Positions 21,840 through 32,595 of a stretch of 64,000 nt of DNA are shown one piece after another. The notes beneath the pieces were generated by a model that saw only the letters and a program-made list of their open reading frames with translations, made no database searches and was not told where the DNA came from. The DNA is from Ahaetulla prasina. Taxonomy: Eukaryota > Chordata > Lepidosauria > Squamata > Colubridae. The stretch covers positions 8,956,435 to 9,020,434 of the forward strand of contig NC_080541.1 of NCBI RefSeq assembly GCF_028640845.1, written 5' to 3'. Position 1 is the stretch's first letter, and each line of letters begins with the position of its first letter. Made by a program: the position numbers and the translations under genes.

Positions 21840-22575
21840 GCGATAGTGGCACAGTGGTAAGAATGCAGTATTGCAAGCTAATTCTGCCAACTGCCTGGAG
21901 TTCGATCTTGGCCAGCTCAAGGTTGACTCAGCCTTCCATCCTTCCTAGGTGGGTAAAATGAGGACCTGTTGTGCCTCGCCCGTCCTCCTCTCCTCAGCTG
22001 GGCCCTCCCATCTCCTGCTATCTGAGCTAGAGACTGATAGTGAAGAAGAACGGCCTGGCATGCCTCCAGCCCCCAGCCCTGGCACCATGCCTGGACAGAC
22101 TGAGCAAACAAACCTCCCTCCTACAGCATGTGAGCAAGAAGCCAGACACGTGCTAGAAGTGCCAGCAGCAGAGCAGGAGGATGGAAAGACACAGTGGACG
22201 GATCCCCACTTCCGGAGAATGGAGAGGTGACGTCAGCAAAAGGAAGGGAGAGGCAGGCCTGGATAAGTGCTAAGTCATGGAGCCACACCCCATAGCCTAT
22301 ATAAAGGATCTGCTTTTTGGCATTCCTTGAGTCAAGCAAAGTCTCATCTGGTTGCTGAAGTCACACCTTGGATTCCTGCCTGCCCTGAGAACTCTGACAG
22401 GAATTTGGCAAAGCTGCAGAGGCTTCGTGGCCATGCTTGAGACAGACTTCCCAGACCCGGCCATCGGAGGAGGAGTGGGACACGACAGGACCCAGATTAT
22501 TGGGGGCAATAGGCTGACTCTGTAAACCGCTTAGACAGGGCTGTAAAGCACTGTCAAGTGGTCTATAAGTCTAAG
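21840..22575 (+). mobile_element. tRNA-derived SINE split by an LTR
   Basis: The head 'agtggcacagtggtaagaat' and core run to 21966. The rest of the SINE ('ccagattattgggggcaat' to 'ctaagtgctactgctg') resumes after the LTR. Without the LTR it is a normal SINE of about 215 bp. Confidence 0.85.
21967..22487 (+). mobile_element. Solo LTR, family F
   Basis: TGTTGTGCCTCG...GGGACACGACA, flanked by a perfect GGACC duplication. A TATATAAA box is near 22298. An open frame (21961-22230) has an acidic half (ELETDSEEE) and a basic end (DPHFRRMER). Confidence 0.9.
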
Positions 22576-23696
22576 TGCTACTGCTGTTGCTATTTTACAC
22601 AATGCTGGTCAAGGCTGTAGCTCTTCCTCCTCTTTGCCAAGGTCATTCCCACATACCATTGCATGTCTGCATATCATTCCAAGGTTCTAAGGATGAATCT
22701 CTGCAGTTGAAGGCCAACACCTTAACTTCTAAACTATCAACTCTTTGTATATTCACATTCCTCCTCATGAATTCTGATTCTGACCAGATTCCCATGCTTA
22801 TGGAAAAGCACAAAATGGGCTGATAAAATCACGTAGAAAGGAGTTCTTCCTCCTCACATGAATATCACTAATCATCCAATGAAGCTGACTGGATCTAAGA
22901 CGGGCAAAAGATAAGTACTCACGCGGTATGTAATTTTAATATTTAAAAATGGTTACCATAATTTTAAAGCATTCTGATTGCCATTAACATGGTTCATTTT
23001 AAAAGTAGGGTTGATCACTGTATAAAGGCCAGGGCAGCCAAAGGCAATCACTGACGTAGAACCAGTGCTTTGAAATGTTTTGTGACCATTTCAAACATCC
23101 CTTTGCTCAGGAATGTCTTCCTTCTGAACATCTTAGAGGTATCTGTTTAATTTTTTAAATATGCTGAAATAAAAGGGATCTTTGCTTCATTTGGAGTCAA
23201 ATGTGGAACTTGTGGGCCTCTGGGAACTTTCAATATTGCTAGCCGTGCTGATGTAGTTCAGTTATAACCTCAAGCGCATAAATTCCCCAGATACATATCT
23301 AAATGAAGGCAACCCAGATTGAGTATAGCACACTACCAGCTCTATGCAATCTTAACAGAATAAAAGAGTTGGAAGGGACCTTGGAAAGTACCTGCTAACA
23401 AAACGAGAAGGAGCCAATTCTTATTACAAGCAACAGAGAGATTTCTGTGGAACTTTTTTTTTTTTGACAGTTAAAAGGTAATTTCAGCAATCCAATTTCT
23501 CTCTGCTGGTGTAGCTGGAGAAATGGATGCAGTGATCACAAAACCAAGATTTTTTTATCCATCAGTCCCTCTAGATGTTTTTCATTATACAAAAGTCCTC
23601 ATTATTTCCCATTCTGGCTGATGCCAAACTTGGGAATTCCCAAGTCTGGACAAGATCAGGTCATTGATACCCCAGCTTTCTACCAAAAGTTAATTA
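22576..23696. other. Mostly unique DNA
   Basis: No gene recognised. A short CR1 scrap ('gagttggaagggaccttgg') is at 23364-23382 and a T-run at 23453-23465. Confidence 0.45.
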
Positions 23697-23862
23697 GTTA
23701 GTTAGATAGTTAGTTAGTTAGTTAATTAGTTAGTTCGTTCATTCATTCATTCATTCATTTTGTTGAGTACATATTCGATAATATATGTAAGTATAAGCAT
23801 GAATTGAATATATAAAAGGAATATAATTAAAGGGAACATTAGGACAGGGACGGTAGGCACCC

Positions 23863-23929
<67 letters not shown>

Positions 23930-24361
23930 GTCATAACAATATATGTAGGTATCATACAAAAAGATTATATAATATATAAACACATATATGAGTAAATATA
24001 AGGAGGTATAAGCATATATGTATATAGGAAGAAGAAAAGAAAAACAATAGGACAGGAACGGTAGGCACGTTTGTGCGCTTATGCACGCCCCTTATGGTCC
24101 TCTTAGGAATGGGGTGAGGTCAATAGTAGAAAGTTTTTGGTTAAAGCTTTTAGGATTATGGGAAGAGACCACAGAGTCAGGTAAAGTATTCCAAGCACTG
24201 ATGATTCTGTTACAGAAATCATATTTTCTGCAATCTAGATTAAAGCGGTTGACATTAAGTTTAAATCTATTGGTTGCTCTAGTATTATTGCAATTGAAGC
24301 TGAAGTAGTCTTTAACAGGAAGGACATTACAATAGATGATTCTGTGAGTTAAACTTAGGTC
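23697..24361 (-). mobile_element. CR1/L3-like LINE 3' end with (TTTA)n and (GTTA)n repeats
   Basis: The reverse strand matches 15840-16160 (motifs LTHRIIYCNVLPVKDYFSF and DLTPFLRGP). Simple repeats occupy 23697-23758 and 23866-23928. Two overlapping tail fragments ('gggacggtaggcac' and 'ggaacggtaggcac') show that two insertions are stacked. Confidence 0.8.
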
Positions 24362-24842
24362 TCTCTTATGCACGCCCCTTACAGACCTCTTAGGAATGGG
24401 GTGAGGTCAACAGTACACAGTCTAAGGTTAAAGTTTTGGGGGTTTTGGGATGAGACCACAGAGTCTGGTAGTGCATTCCAGGCATTGACCACTCTGTTAC
24501 TGAAGTCATATTTTCTGCAATCAAGTTTGGAGCGGTTCACTTTAAGTTTGTATCTATTGTGCGCTCGTGTATTTTTGTGGTTGAAGCTGAAGTAGTCCTT
24601 GACAGGTAGGACATTGTAGCAGATGATTTTATGAGCTATGCTCAACGTAGTTGATCATACCGGCGTAGTTCTAAATTTTCTAAGTCCAAAATTTCAAGTC
24701 TGGTGGCATAAGGTATTTTGTTGCGAGCAGAGGAGTGGAGGACTCTTCTAGTGAAATATTTCTGGACACGCTCAATTGTATTGATGTCCGATATGCAGCA
24801 CGGGTTGCTGCAATTCAACACACACAGCAACAAATGTAGCAT
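24362..24842 (-). mobile_element. Second CR1/L3-like LINE 3' end, same orientation
   Basis: Diverged copy of the same C-terminal region, joined directly to the previous one at 'cttatgcacgccccttaca'. The reverse strand shows INTIERVQKYFTRRVLHSS. Confidence 0.85.
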
Positions 24843-25036
24843 CTCTCTGTCGGTTTGAATGCAGCTTTGCTTTCAAGTGGCAATGAGGGGCAACAGAAGA
24901 GGTAGCCATACCTTCAGACAACCAGGAGCCTAACTGGAAGATTCCACACAGTCAAAACCACTTTTGCCAGTCAGATCTGAACTACTGATTTCTTACTGAT
25001 TTCTTAAAATCAGTCTATTGAATGAAATCATGGTAC

Positions 25037-25850
25037 TGTTGTGGCATATCGGCTGCCGGCCCCTCCAGCAGCCAAATCAGATAAGGAGACAGTGTGGGAG
25101 TCCAGGCCAGCATCAAGGCAACCTGAGAGCTCTGAGTGGGAAGAGGGAATGGAGCTGGCAGAGATAGAGACCATCCATCTGGGCCATCCATCAGCCCTAG
25201 AGGGAGAGTCAATAGCCCCCAGGTCTGGAGGTGGCTGATGAAGAAAAAGAGGAACAGCTGGGTCCAGTGCCTGATGCACAGATGCGCAGAAGGCAGAGGA
25301 GAGGAGAGCAGTGGAAATCTATGGGCCGATCCTTGGGATGAAAGAGCCACCGCTGGTAGCAAAGCCCCACCCTAGCTCTGGGGATAAAAGGCAGGGGGCA
25401 GAGAAGAATAGGTGTGGGAGACAACTATTCACCTCCCTGCTGGACAGACTTTATTTTTTTTTTTTTTATTATTTTATTATTATTTGCATTTATATCCCGC
25501 CCTTCTCCGAAGACTCAGGGTGGCTTACACTATGTTAGCGATAGTCTTCATCCTATTTGTATATTTATATACAAAGTCAACTTATTGCCCCCAACAATCT
25601 GGGTCCTCATTTTACCTACCTTATAAAGGATGGAAGGCTGAGTCAACCTTGGGCCTGGTGGGACTTGAACTTGCAGTAATTGCAGGCAGCTGTGTTAATA
25701 ACAGACTTTCTTAGCAGTCTGAGCCACAGAGGCCCATATTATCCTTATTATCTTACTATTATCCTGCTGTGTGTGAGAGAGAGACTTTTTGCCTGGGCTG
25801 CTGGCACTCCTAATAAAAGGAAGAATTAGATAACTACACAGGGTTTGTCA
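25037..25850 (+). mobile_element. LTR, family F, interrupted by a SINE
   Basis: It starts TGTTGTGGCAT and carries the family reading frame in pieces (EEGMELAEIE, then VPDAQMRRRQRR after a frameshift). The SINE at 25443-25733 splits it. The right LTR end is not clear, and no target duplication was found. Confidence 0.6.
25443..25733 (-). mobile_element. tRNA-headed SINE with L2-like tail, full length
   Basis: The same family as 11161-11432, with T-rich (poly-A) tail at left and the tRNA-like head at right on the plus strand. Confidence 0.85.
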
Positions 25851-25909
25851 TGTTTTAGAGCCTTTCACACCCATCTTCTTTCAGCCTATCTACAACTGAA
25901 GAGTGCTTC

Positions 25910-26006
25910 TTTTCTTTTCTTTTCTTTTCTTTTCTTTTCTTTTCTTTTCTTTCCTTTCCTTTCCTTCCTTCCTTCCTTCCTTCCTTCCTTCCTTCCTTCC
26001 TTCCTT
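25910..26006. repeat. (TTTTC)n then (TTCC)n pyrimidine tract
   Basis: About 97 bp of uninterrupted pyrimidines on the plus strand. Confidence 0.95.
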
Positions 26007-26059
26007 TCTAAAATTTATTGGCCACCTGTCTTGCCACAGGGTTCTCTGGGCAGCTTAAG

Positions 26060-27283
26060 CAGTGGTGAAATCTGAACCGGTTTACTACTGGTTCACTGAT
26101 TGAGCATGCACGCAAAACACACACTGTGTGCCAGATGTATGCTGCGCAGGCGAATGCACCATATGCCACATATGTGAGGTCCATGCGTGCAGTACATGCC
26201 AAAAGGAGGCATGGGGTAAGTAGGACAGCCCATGGGGAGGGGGTGTTGCGATCAGCTGTGGCATGCAATATTTTTTTTTTTACTTTTAAAAGCATTTTTT
26301 TACAACCTGTTCGGCTGAAGAGGTTGTAAAAAATGCTTTTAAATGGTAAAAAAGAGGCTCTGATGATCGTGCGGCACAGCTGTGATCGTTGGAGCTTTTT
26401 TTTTTAACTGTTTTAAAGCATTTTTGCAGAATGCAGCTGCGCGGGTGATTGAGGGAGCCACACACTGCTCCCGGGTAACACCGCTCCTGCGCAGTTTGCA
26501 CTGGCTACCTGCGGTCTTTCGGGTGTGCTTCAAGGTGTTGGTTACCACCTTTAAAGCGCTCCATGGCTTAGGGCCCAGATACTTATGGGACCGCCTGCTG
26601 TTACCCTATGCCTCCCACCGACCTGTACGCTCACACAGAGAGGGACTTCTCAGGGTGCCGTCTGCCAAGCAATGTCGGCTGGCGGCCCCCAGGGGAAGGG
26701 CCTTCTCTGTTGGAGCACCTACCCTCTGGAACGAACTTCCCCCTGGTTTGCGTCAACTACCTGACCTTCGGACCTTTCGCCGTGAATTGAAAACGTACTT
26801 GTTCATCCAAGCGGGACTGGCTTAATTTTTAACTTTTAATTTTTAAATTCTGAAATTTGAATTTTAATAATTTTAAATTGGGGTACTGTGTTTTATTGGG
26901 GTCAATTTGACGGTTTTACATTTAAACTTTTAAATTTTTCGGCCATTATATAATATGTTATTTTAATTTGTTGTTTTAATATTGTATATTGTATATTTTT
27001 AATTTGGCTGTACACCGCCCTGAGTCCTTCGGGAGAAGGGTGGTATAAAAGTCTAAATAATAAATAAATAATAAATAAATAAATAAATTTTTACTACCGG
27101 TTCCGGAGAAAGTAAAAAAAAAGTGCCTAAAAAGTAAAAAAAAAAGTTCCAATGATCGTGCATCACTCACCTGATCGTCCGAACTTTCCCCCCCACATTT
27201 TTTACTACTGGTTCGGTGAACCGGTAGCCTTTTTTACTACAGGTTCAGGAGAACTGGACCAAACCGGGAGCATTTCACCCCTG
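26060..27283. mobile_element. hAT-type MITE, family A, containing an L2-like LINE
   Basis: CAGTGGTGAAATCTG...GCATTTCACCCCTG. The 8-bp duplication is AGCTTAAG/AGATTAAG. Hairpin-forming A/T tracts flank the LINE insert. Confidence 0.75.
26420..27090 (+). mobile_element. L2-like LINE C-terminus and 3' UTR
   Basis: The translation shows QNAAARVIEGATHCSRVTPL, LHWLPAVFRV and the terminal LPDLRTFRRELKTYLF. The UTR has 'ccgccctgagtccttcgg' and an (AATA)n tail. Matches 33758-34418. Confidence 0.9.
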
Positions 27284-27358
27284 AGATTAAGTTTACATCC
27301 GACAGTTACATCTGTTCACATAACAGTTTCCATGAGCTACATCTGGTCAACAGGTTTC

Positions 27359-27790
27359 CTGGGGATGATAATCAGTAGCTCCATGGAGGTTCAGCAGATC
27401 TATTTGAAGACCAAAGGATGCCCAGAAAATGACATTTATTTGATGACTCTGGTTTCATCTTTTGATGGGTTGATGCTTTGAGAAAACAGAATATATGCAG
27501 CCAAGGTGGAAAGAAAAAGAGAAAATTGTTTAGTCTCTGCAAACTCAGCATGATAAAGGTTTTTCCTGTAATTACCCAAAGAAAGTGATTAAATATCTGA
27601 TTATATCTTGCGCCGATAAAGGTTTTTCTTGTAATTACCCCAAAAACCTGATTAAATATCTAATTATATCTTGGCAGGAGAAAGAATCTGAGTGAAAGCA
27701 TCCTGTTGCCTTCTCTGTCTATAAATTCTGTTTGAATAATGGGAGAATGCGTCAAATTCAGATTTATTTCAGTTACAATAATTTCTTTTC
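27359..27790 (-). other. Orphan MRGPR 5' exon block with destroyed donor
   Basis: Aligned to the block at 40202, it lacks one base at the donor, so GTAAAC is GAAACC on the minus strand. No receptor exon lies between it and the next block at 21343. A 62-bp direct duplication (27551-27675) sits in its upstream part. Confidence 0.45.
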
Positions 27791-27797
27791 AGTTATT

Positions 27798-28181
27798 AGA
27801 ATGGAGGCTTTTGAACTCTGGTGCTGGAGAAGACTCCTGCGAGTCCCTTGGACTGCAAGGTGAGCAAACAAGTCAGTCCTAGAGGAGATCAACCCTAACT
27901 GTGCTTTAAATGGTCAGATCCTGAAGATGAAACTCAAATACTTTGGCCACCTAATGAGAAGGAAGGACTCCCTGGAGAAGAGCCTAATGCAGGGAACAAT
28001 TGAGGGCAAAAGAAGAAGGGGACGGCAGAGAATGAGGTGGCTGGACGGAGTCACTGAAGCAGTCGGCGTGAGCTTAAATGGACTCCAGAGGATGGTAGAG
28101 GACAGGAAGGCCTGGAGGAACGTTGTCCATGGGGTCACGATGGGTCGGACATGACTTCGCAACTAACAACAACAACAAATT
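27798..28181 (+). mobile_element. BovB LINE 3' end
   Basis: It carries HLMRRKDSLEKSLMQG and KRRRGRQRMRWLDGV, the terminal 'gggtcggacatgacttcgc', and the (AAC)n tail. Confidence 0.9.
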
Positions 28182-28204
28182 TCTCCTTTTTCCAAACCTC
28201 ACCC

Positions 28205-28565
28205 GATTCCAACCTATTTTTTTTCCAACAGGTTATGTATCCTGACAGCAAGAATAATTAATCAGTGGAATAACCTGGCCTCAGAAGTTGTTGGTGCTCT
28301 GGCATTGGAGGTTTTTAAGAAGAAATTGGACAGCCATTTGTCCAGAATGGTATAAGCTGGGGTCTGCAAACTTGGCTCTTTTAAAACTTGTGGACTTCAA
28401 CTCCCAGGGGAGCTTCTAGGAGCTTCAACTCCCAACTCCCTTCTAGGAGTTGAAGTCCACAAGTCTTAAAAGAGCTAAGTTTGCAGACCCCTGGATAGGC
28501 ACTGCTGCTTCAGTGGGAGTTGGACTGGAAGACCTCCAAGGTCCCTTCTAACTCTGTTATTCTGT
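28205..28565 (+). mobile_element. CR1 LINE 3' end with a family C MITE inside
   Basis: CR1 terminal coding region and UTR, split by the palindromic MITE at 28357-28493 (CTGGGGTCTGC...GCAGACCCCTG). The MITE has an imperfect centre. Confidence 0.8.
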
Positions 28566-29063
28566 ATTTTATAAATATATAGAGGAGAGGCCAGCAAGGG
28601 CTATCACTGATGAAGGATCAATGCTACCTAATTTGATTACATGTGTTTTATTCTTCTACACGTGAATCGAGGAAGAACCTATCATGAAGACTTGAAATGT
28701 CAACAAAAGTGTTATTCTTAACCAAACTTTTGAAGCCACACAGCAAGAAAAAATATTTAAAATGATAAAAACCACATAATTTTCAAGTACATTGAAAGGA
28801 AGAAAATTGAAAAGCAAACTTTATTGTAAATATAAATGCAAACATGTGATAAAGTTAAAATTTAAAAGTAAAAATTAAAAAAGGGCAAAATTTAGATAAT
28901 AATACATCTGATATTTTCTAGATCATCAATGTCATAGTTCATTTCTTGGATTAGTGATACAGCAAGTTTTCCTTTTTTTCTATTTCCTGTAATTACTTAA
29001 ATCAATTTGACATGATTTTATTCCACATGTCTTCAATTAAATATAATTATAAGTGAAAATATT
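28566..29063. other. AT-rich unique stretch
   Basis: Nothing coding recognised. A minus-strand AATAAA at 29017-29022 lies about 42 bp past the stop of the candidate exon at 29064. Confidence 0.4.
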
Positions 29064-29204
29064 TTAAAACTCTTCTTTTACTGTTTGAAGAGTGCAACTA
29101 AAATGGTCTTCCTTCATGGTTTTCTGTTCTTCCTGAGTGCCTTCTAATCCTTGAATACTCTTTATGAGGTTGGTTTGGTTCTTTATTTCATCTCTTTTCT
29201 CTGG
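29064..29204 (-). other. Candidate terminal coding exon, unknown gene
   Basis: On the minus strand a strong acceptor (T-run then TAG at 29205-29207) opens a 46-codon frame ending in TAA, with AATAAA downstream. The peptide is hydrophilic and charged (starts PEKRDEIKNQTN, ends TLQTVKEEF) with one NQT glycosylation motif. I do not recognise a family. It could be chance. Confidence 0.25.
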
Positions 29205-29374
29205 CTAAAAAAATAAGCCATTTGATTGATACTTCTCTTAAAAGATGTGAATAAAAGACTGAATTGAAGGAGAATTTACTTGTGCTACCTTATAACTGAT
29301 ATAAAATCAACTATGCGTAATTTAAAATATAAACAGATGTTAATGTACCTCAATATTTAAAACCGTTCAAGCTT

Positions 29375-29569
29375 TCAAATAACTTTCAATTCAATCGATA
29401 ACTTAATTTCAAAAATGGAGGTTACTAAGCTAGTAATGGAAGTTACTGAGTTTATTATAGCGGCTAACTGAATCTCAAACTCTATAATTTGGTGATAATG
29501 CTTAGACGATATACAGCAAAGCATAACATTTAAAATGATGATAACGGCTATAGTTTTTAAACATTTCAT
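29375..29569 (-). other. Candidate signal-peptide-like frame, unknown
   Basis: A 64-codon frame from an ATG at 29569. It begins MKCLKTIAVIIILNVMLCC, a plausible signal peptide. It lies just upstream of the candidate exon above on the same strand. Donor candidates inside it are weak. Very uncertain. Confidence 0.2.
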
Positions 29570-29576
29570 CTGGGAT

Positions 29577-30068
29577 GAACTAACCTGTATACTGCACAAA
29601 TCAAGAAGAGGGCCGTGAAAATATTTACAGACCCCTCGCATCCTGGACATAAACTGTTTCAACTCCTACCCTCAAAACGACGCTATAGAGCACTGCACAC
29701 CAGAACAACTAAACACAAGAACAGTTTTTCCGCGAAGGCCATCACTCTGCTAAACAAATAATTCCATCAACACTGTCAAACTATTTACTGAATCTGCACT
29801 ACTATTAATCTTCTCATAGTTCCCATCACCAATCTCTTTCCATTTATGACTGTATGACTATAACTTGTTGCTGGCAATCCTTATGATTTATATTGATATA
29901 TTGACCATCAATTGTGTTGTAAATGTTGTACCTTGATGAACGTATCTTTTCTTTTATGTACACTGAGAGCATATGCACCAAGACAAATTCCTTGTGTGTC
30001 CAATCACACTTGGCCAATAAAAATTCTATTCTATTCTATTCTATTCTATTCTATTCTATTCTATTCTA
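29577..30068 (+). mobile_element. Snake1-type CR1/L3 LINE 3' end with (ATTCT)n tail
   Basis: It has the coding end (TRVKKR-like start at 'ctgtatactgcacaaatc'), the 3' UTR and seven or eight ATTCT units. Confidence 0.9.
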
Positions 30069-30235
30069 ACAATTATTGCTTCAAAACTCTTATTATGAAA
30101 AAACAACAACAAATGGAATGATATAAACATTTTGCTAGGTGGGAAAGACTGAGGGCAAAAGAAGAAGGAGACAGAGAACAAGGTGGCTGGATGGAGTCAC
30201 TGAAGCAGTCAGCGTGAGCTTAAATGGACTCGAGA

Positions 30236-30971
30236 CAGGGGTGGGTTCTACTTACCTTTAATACCAGTTTGCAATGGGATGGCGCATGTGCAGATCGTCT
30301 ATGACAGTGATGACTAACGTTTTTGCCATCACGTGCCAAAAGCAAGGGGAGCATGGGAGGGTCACACACACGCATGCCCACACCCATAATTCAATGCCCC
30401 CCGCACCCCCATGCATGTGTGCACGACCCCCTGTGCTGCCCCCGCTTTTGGCATGTGATGACAAAAAAGTTACCAGTGGGCCCGGTAGGCCTATTTTTTG
30501 CCCTCTCCAAGCTCCAGAGGCTTTCTTGGAGCCTGAGGAGGGCAAAAAAGGCCTTCCCTACCCCCCTGGAGGCCCCCCAGAGGCCAGAGATGGCCCGTTT
30601 CCTAACCTCCGATGGACCCAGAAGGCCCATTTTTCACCCTCCACAGGCTTCAAAGACTTTCTTGGAGCCCGAGGAGGGAGAAAACGGCCTTCCCCACCCA
30701 CCTAGAGGCCCTCCGGAGGCTGGAAATGGCCAGTTTCCTGACTTCCAGTAGGCCCGGAAGGCCCAAAAATCAGCTGGCCAGCTGGAGCTGGACCTAAGCT
30801 AGGGCAACACTCACATGCCTACAGATATGGCTCTATGTGCCACCTGTGGCATGCGTGCCTTGGTTCGCCATCACTGGTCTATAACAACATCCTGGTGGGC
30901 GGGTGGAGCCCGCCCCCAGTTTTACTACCGGTTCACAAGAACTAGTCCAAACCGGGGGCAACTCACCACTG
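30236..30971. mobile_element. hAT-type MITE, family A, inserted in BovB
   Basis: CAGGGGTGGGTTC...AACTCACCACTG. The 8-bp duplication is ACTCGAGA/ACTCCAGA. Confidence 0.85.
30305..30876. mobile_element. hAT-type MITE, family B, inserted in the family A element
   Basis: CAGTGATGACTAAC...GGTTCGCCATCACTG. The 8-bp duplication is GTCTATGA/GTCTATAA. The interior has G/C-rich diverged repeats related to the array at 56969-58940. Long open frames in it are not genes. Confidence 0.85.
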
Positions 30972-31232
30972 ACTCCAGAGGACGGTAGAGGACAAGAAGG
31001 CCTGGAGGAATGTTGTCCATGGGGTCATGATGGGTCGGACACAACTTCGCAACTAACAACAAAAAGCTTTAAAAACTATGAATGTAGCAACGTTTACTCT
31101 TTTGGGGGTTTTGAGTTTTGTAGTTTTCTCTTGTAAAGCACACCAGTGTTACACATCCTTATTGAAAACACACATTATATACCAAATTAAAACAACACTA
31201 TAAAATACTGGATAGACAGCGTCAGTGACACT

Positions 31233-32183
31233 TCATAACTCGTCTTCCTTCAGACTTTCCTGATCTACGGCCCTGTCCTGCTCATCCTTGAAAACCCTTT
31301 GCAGAGCAACCTTGAAAGAGGTTCTGGGCTGCTCCCTTTCCCTCTTCTTCCTCCCAACTAAGAAATAAAGAAGAGGGTTGATGCTGCTGTTGAGAGAGGC
31401 ACATCCGAATCCAATGGTCATGAGAATGTTACGCGGTGGATCCAAATATTCAACGACATAAAAGGCGTTCATCGGGAGAGAAAGGAGGAGGAAGCAAAGC
31501 AGGGCTAGCAAGGTGGCGGTGAGCAGCTTCCTTTGATTGTGTTGCAATTTAGACCTCATGTGAATCAGAAGGGTTGCAGTGGAGACAATCATAACAGGTG
31601 TGCAAAGTAAACCATTCACAATCAGCTGGAAAAGCAAAGGTGAGCTCCCGATCTGGTGGAGAATGTAGTGCACCGCAGAGAGCAGGAAGGAGAGGATCCA
31701 GATGATGACACAAACAAGTGTGGAGAAATATGGAGGACGATGGCAGCGGTGCCAGAGTGGGAAGAGAGCAGCTGCACATCTGTCCAGGCTGATGGCCGTC
31801 AGCAGAAACTGGCTGGCAGAATAAGTGAAGAACAGGAGCTCAAAAACCAAGACTTGAATGGTATTGACAAGGTGAGTTCCGTGACCCAGAAGTGACACCA
31901 CTACAAATATAGCTGCAATAATGAGGAATGTGAGGACGCCGACATCAGCGATGGAGAGATTCAGGATGAAGTGGTGAAAGAATTCCTCTTAATGGAATTG
32001 GTCAGAATATAAATTGTCCTTCCATTTCCAACCAGGCCCAAAACGCAGATAACGGCAACGAACCCATTGATAAGATTTCGTGTTAGATTATCCAATCGTA
32101 CATCATGTGGAGAAGTAGAAACATTCTTATAGGAGTCATGTAATAAAATTACAAACGATTTACTACCAGTCTTAAAATTTAAT
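31233..32183 (-). pseudogene. MRGPR-like receptor 3, one frameshift
   Basis: A Mas-related receptor in two frames. The acceptor TTTCTGTCAACAG places the exon edge at 32183. TM1 (VAVICVLGLVGNG) and the loop SIKRNSFTT lead to a stop caused by a missing base at 31969-31970 (AA where receptor 1 has AAA). From 31967 down to 31233 the second frame is open and complete. It has NLSIADVG in TM2, TAISLDRC, FPLWHRCHRPP, a TM4-TM5 region, the TM6 motif SLPMNAF, NSSINPLLYF in TM7, and an acidic tail. No in-frame ATG follows the acceptor, so the start is unresolved. The tail FKVALQRVFKDE resembles that of receptor 4. With one base restored the exon would be fully open, so it is either a very young pseudogene or a consensus error. 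Confidence 0.88.
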
Positions 32184-32364
32184 CTGTTGACAGAAAGGGG
32201 ACAAAATAAAACCAATCCTTGTTACAGAAATAGACATATTTCTTTAAAAAAAAAATTTTTTTTTTCCAAAGATTGGTGGACAAATTTCTTTTTTGAAATT
32301 AAGAGGTAACTTCAGTCATTCCAGTCATTCCAATTCTTTTTTCTTTTTTCACCAAGTGGGGCTG

Positions 32365-32595
32365 GCCTGATTGATTGATTTTAATATTTGGGGATTTTAG
32401 CGGGTTTTTTAACAGGGGTTTTTATCTTTTGTATTTTTTATCTAATAGTTTTAAGTATACAGCAGTTTAATTAGATTTTTAATTTTGTTATGGTATTTTA
32501 AATGGTTTTTGGATTATTGTCATTTTACTGCTGTACACCGCCCTGAGTCTTCGGAGAAGGGCGGTACAAAAATGTGAATAAATAAATGAGTTTGA
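32365..32595 (+). mobile_element. L2-like LINE 3' UTR
   Basis: It ends 'ctgtacaccgccctgagtc ... gaataaataaat' immediately before a second, longer copy. Confidence 0.75.

Larger units (their letters stand above)
30145..31066 (+). mobile_element. BovB LINE 3' end split by a nested MITE pair
   Basis: The two BovB parts, 30145-30235 and 30972-31066, are contiguous once the insert is removed ('aaatggactccagagg'). The (AAC)n tail ends at 31066. Confidence 0.85.

Noticed and set aside
30274..30797. Overlapping plus-strand frames of 60-143 codons
   Set aside because: Contained in a G/C-rich hAT MITE; the same sequence type is a tandem array elsewhere.
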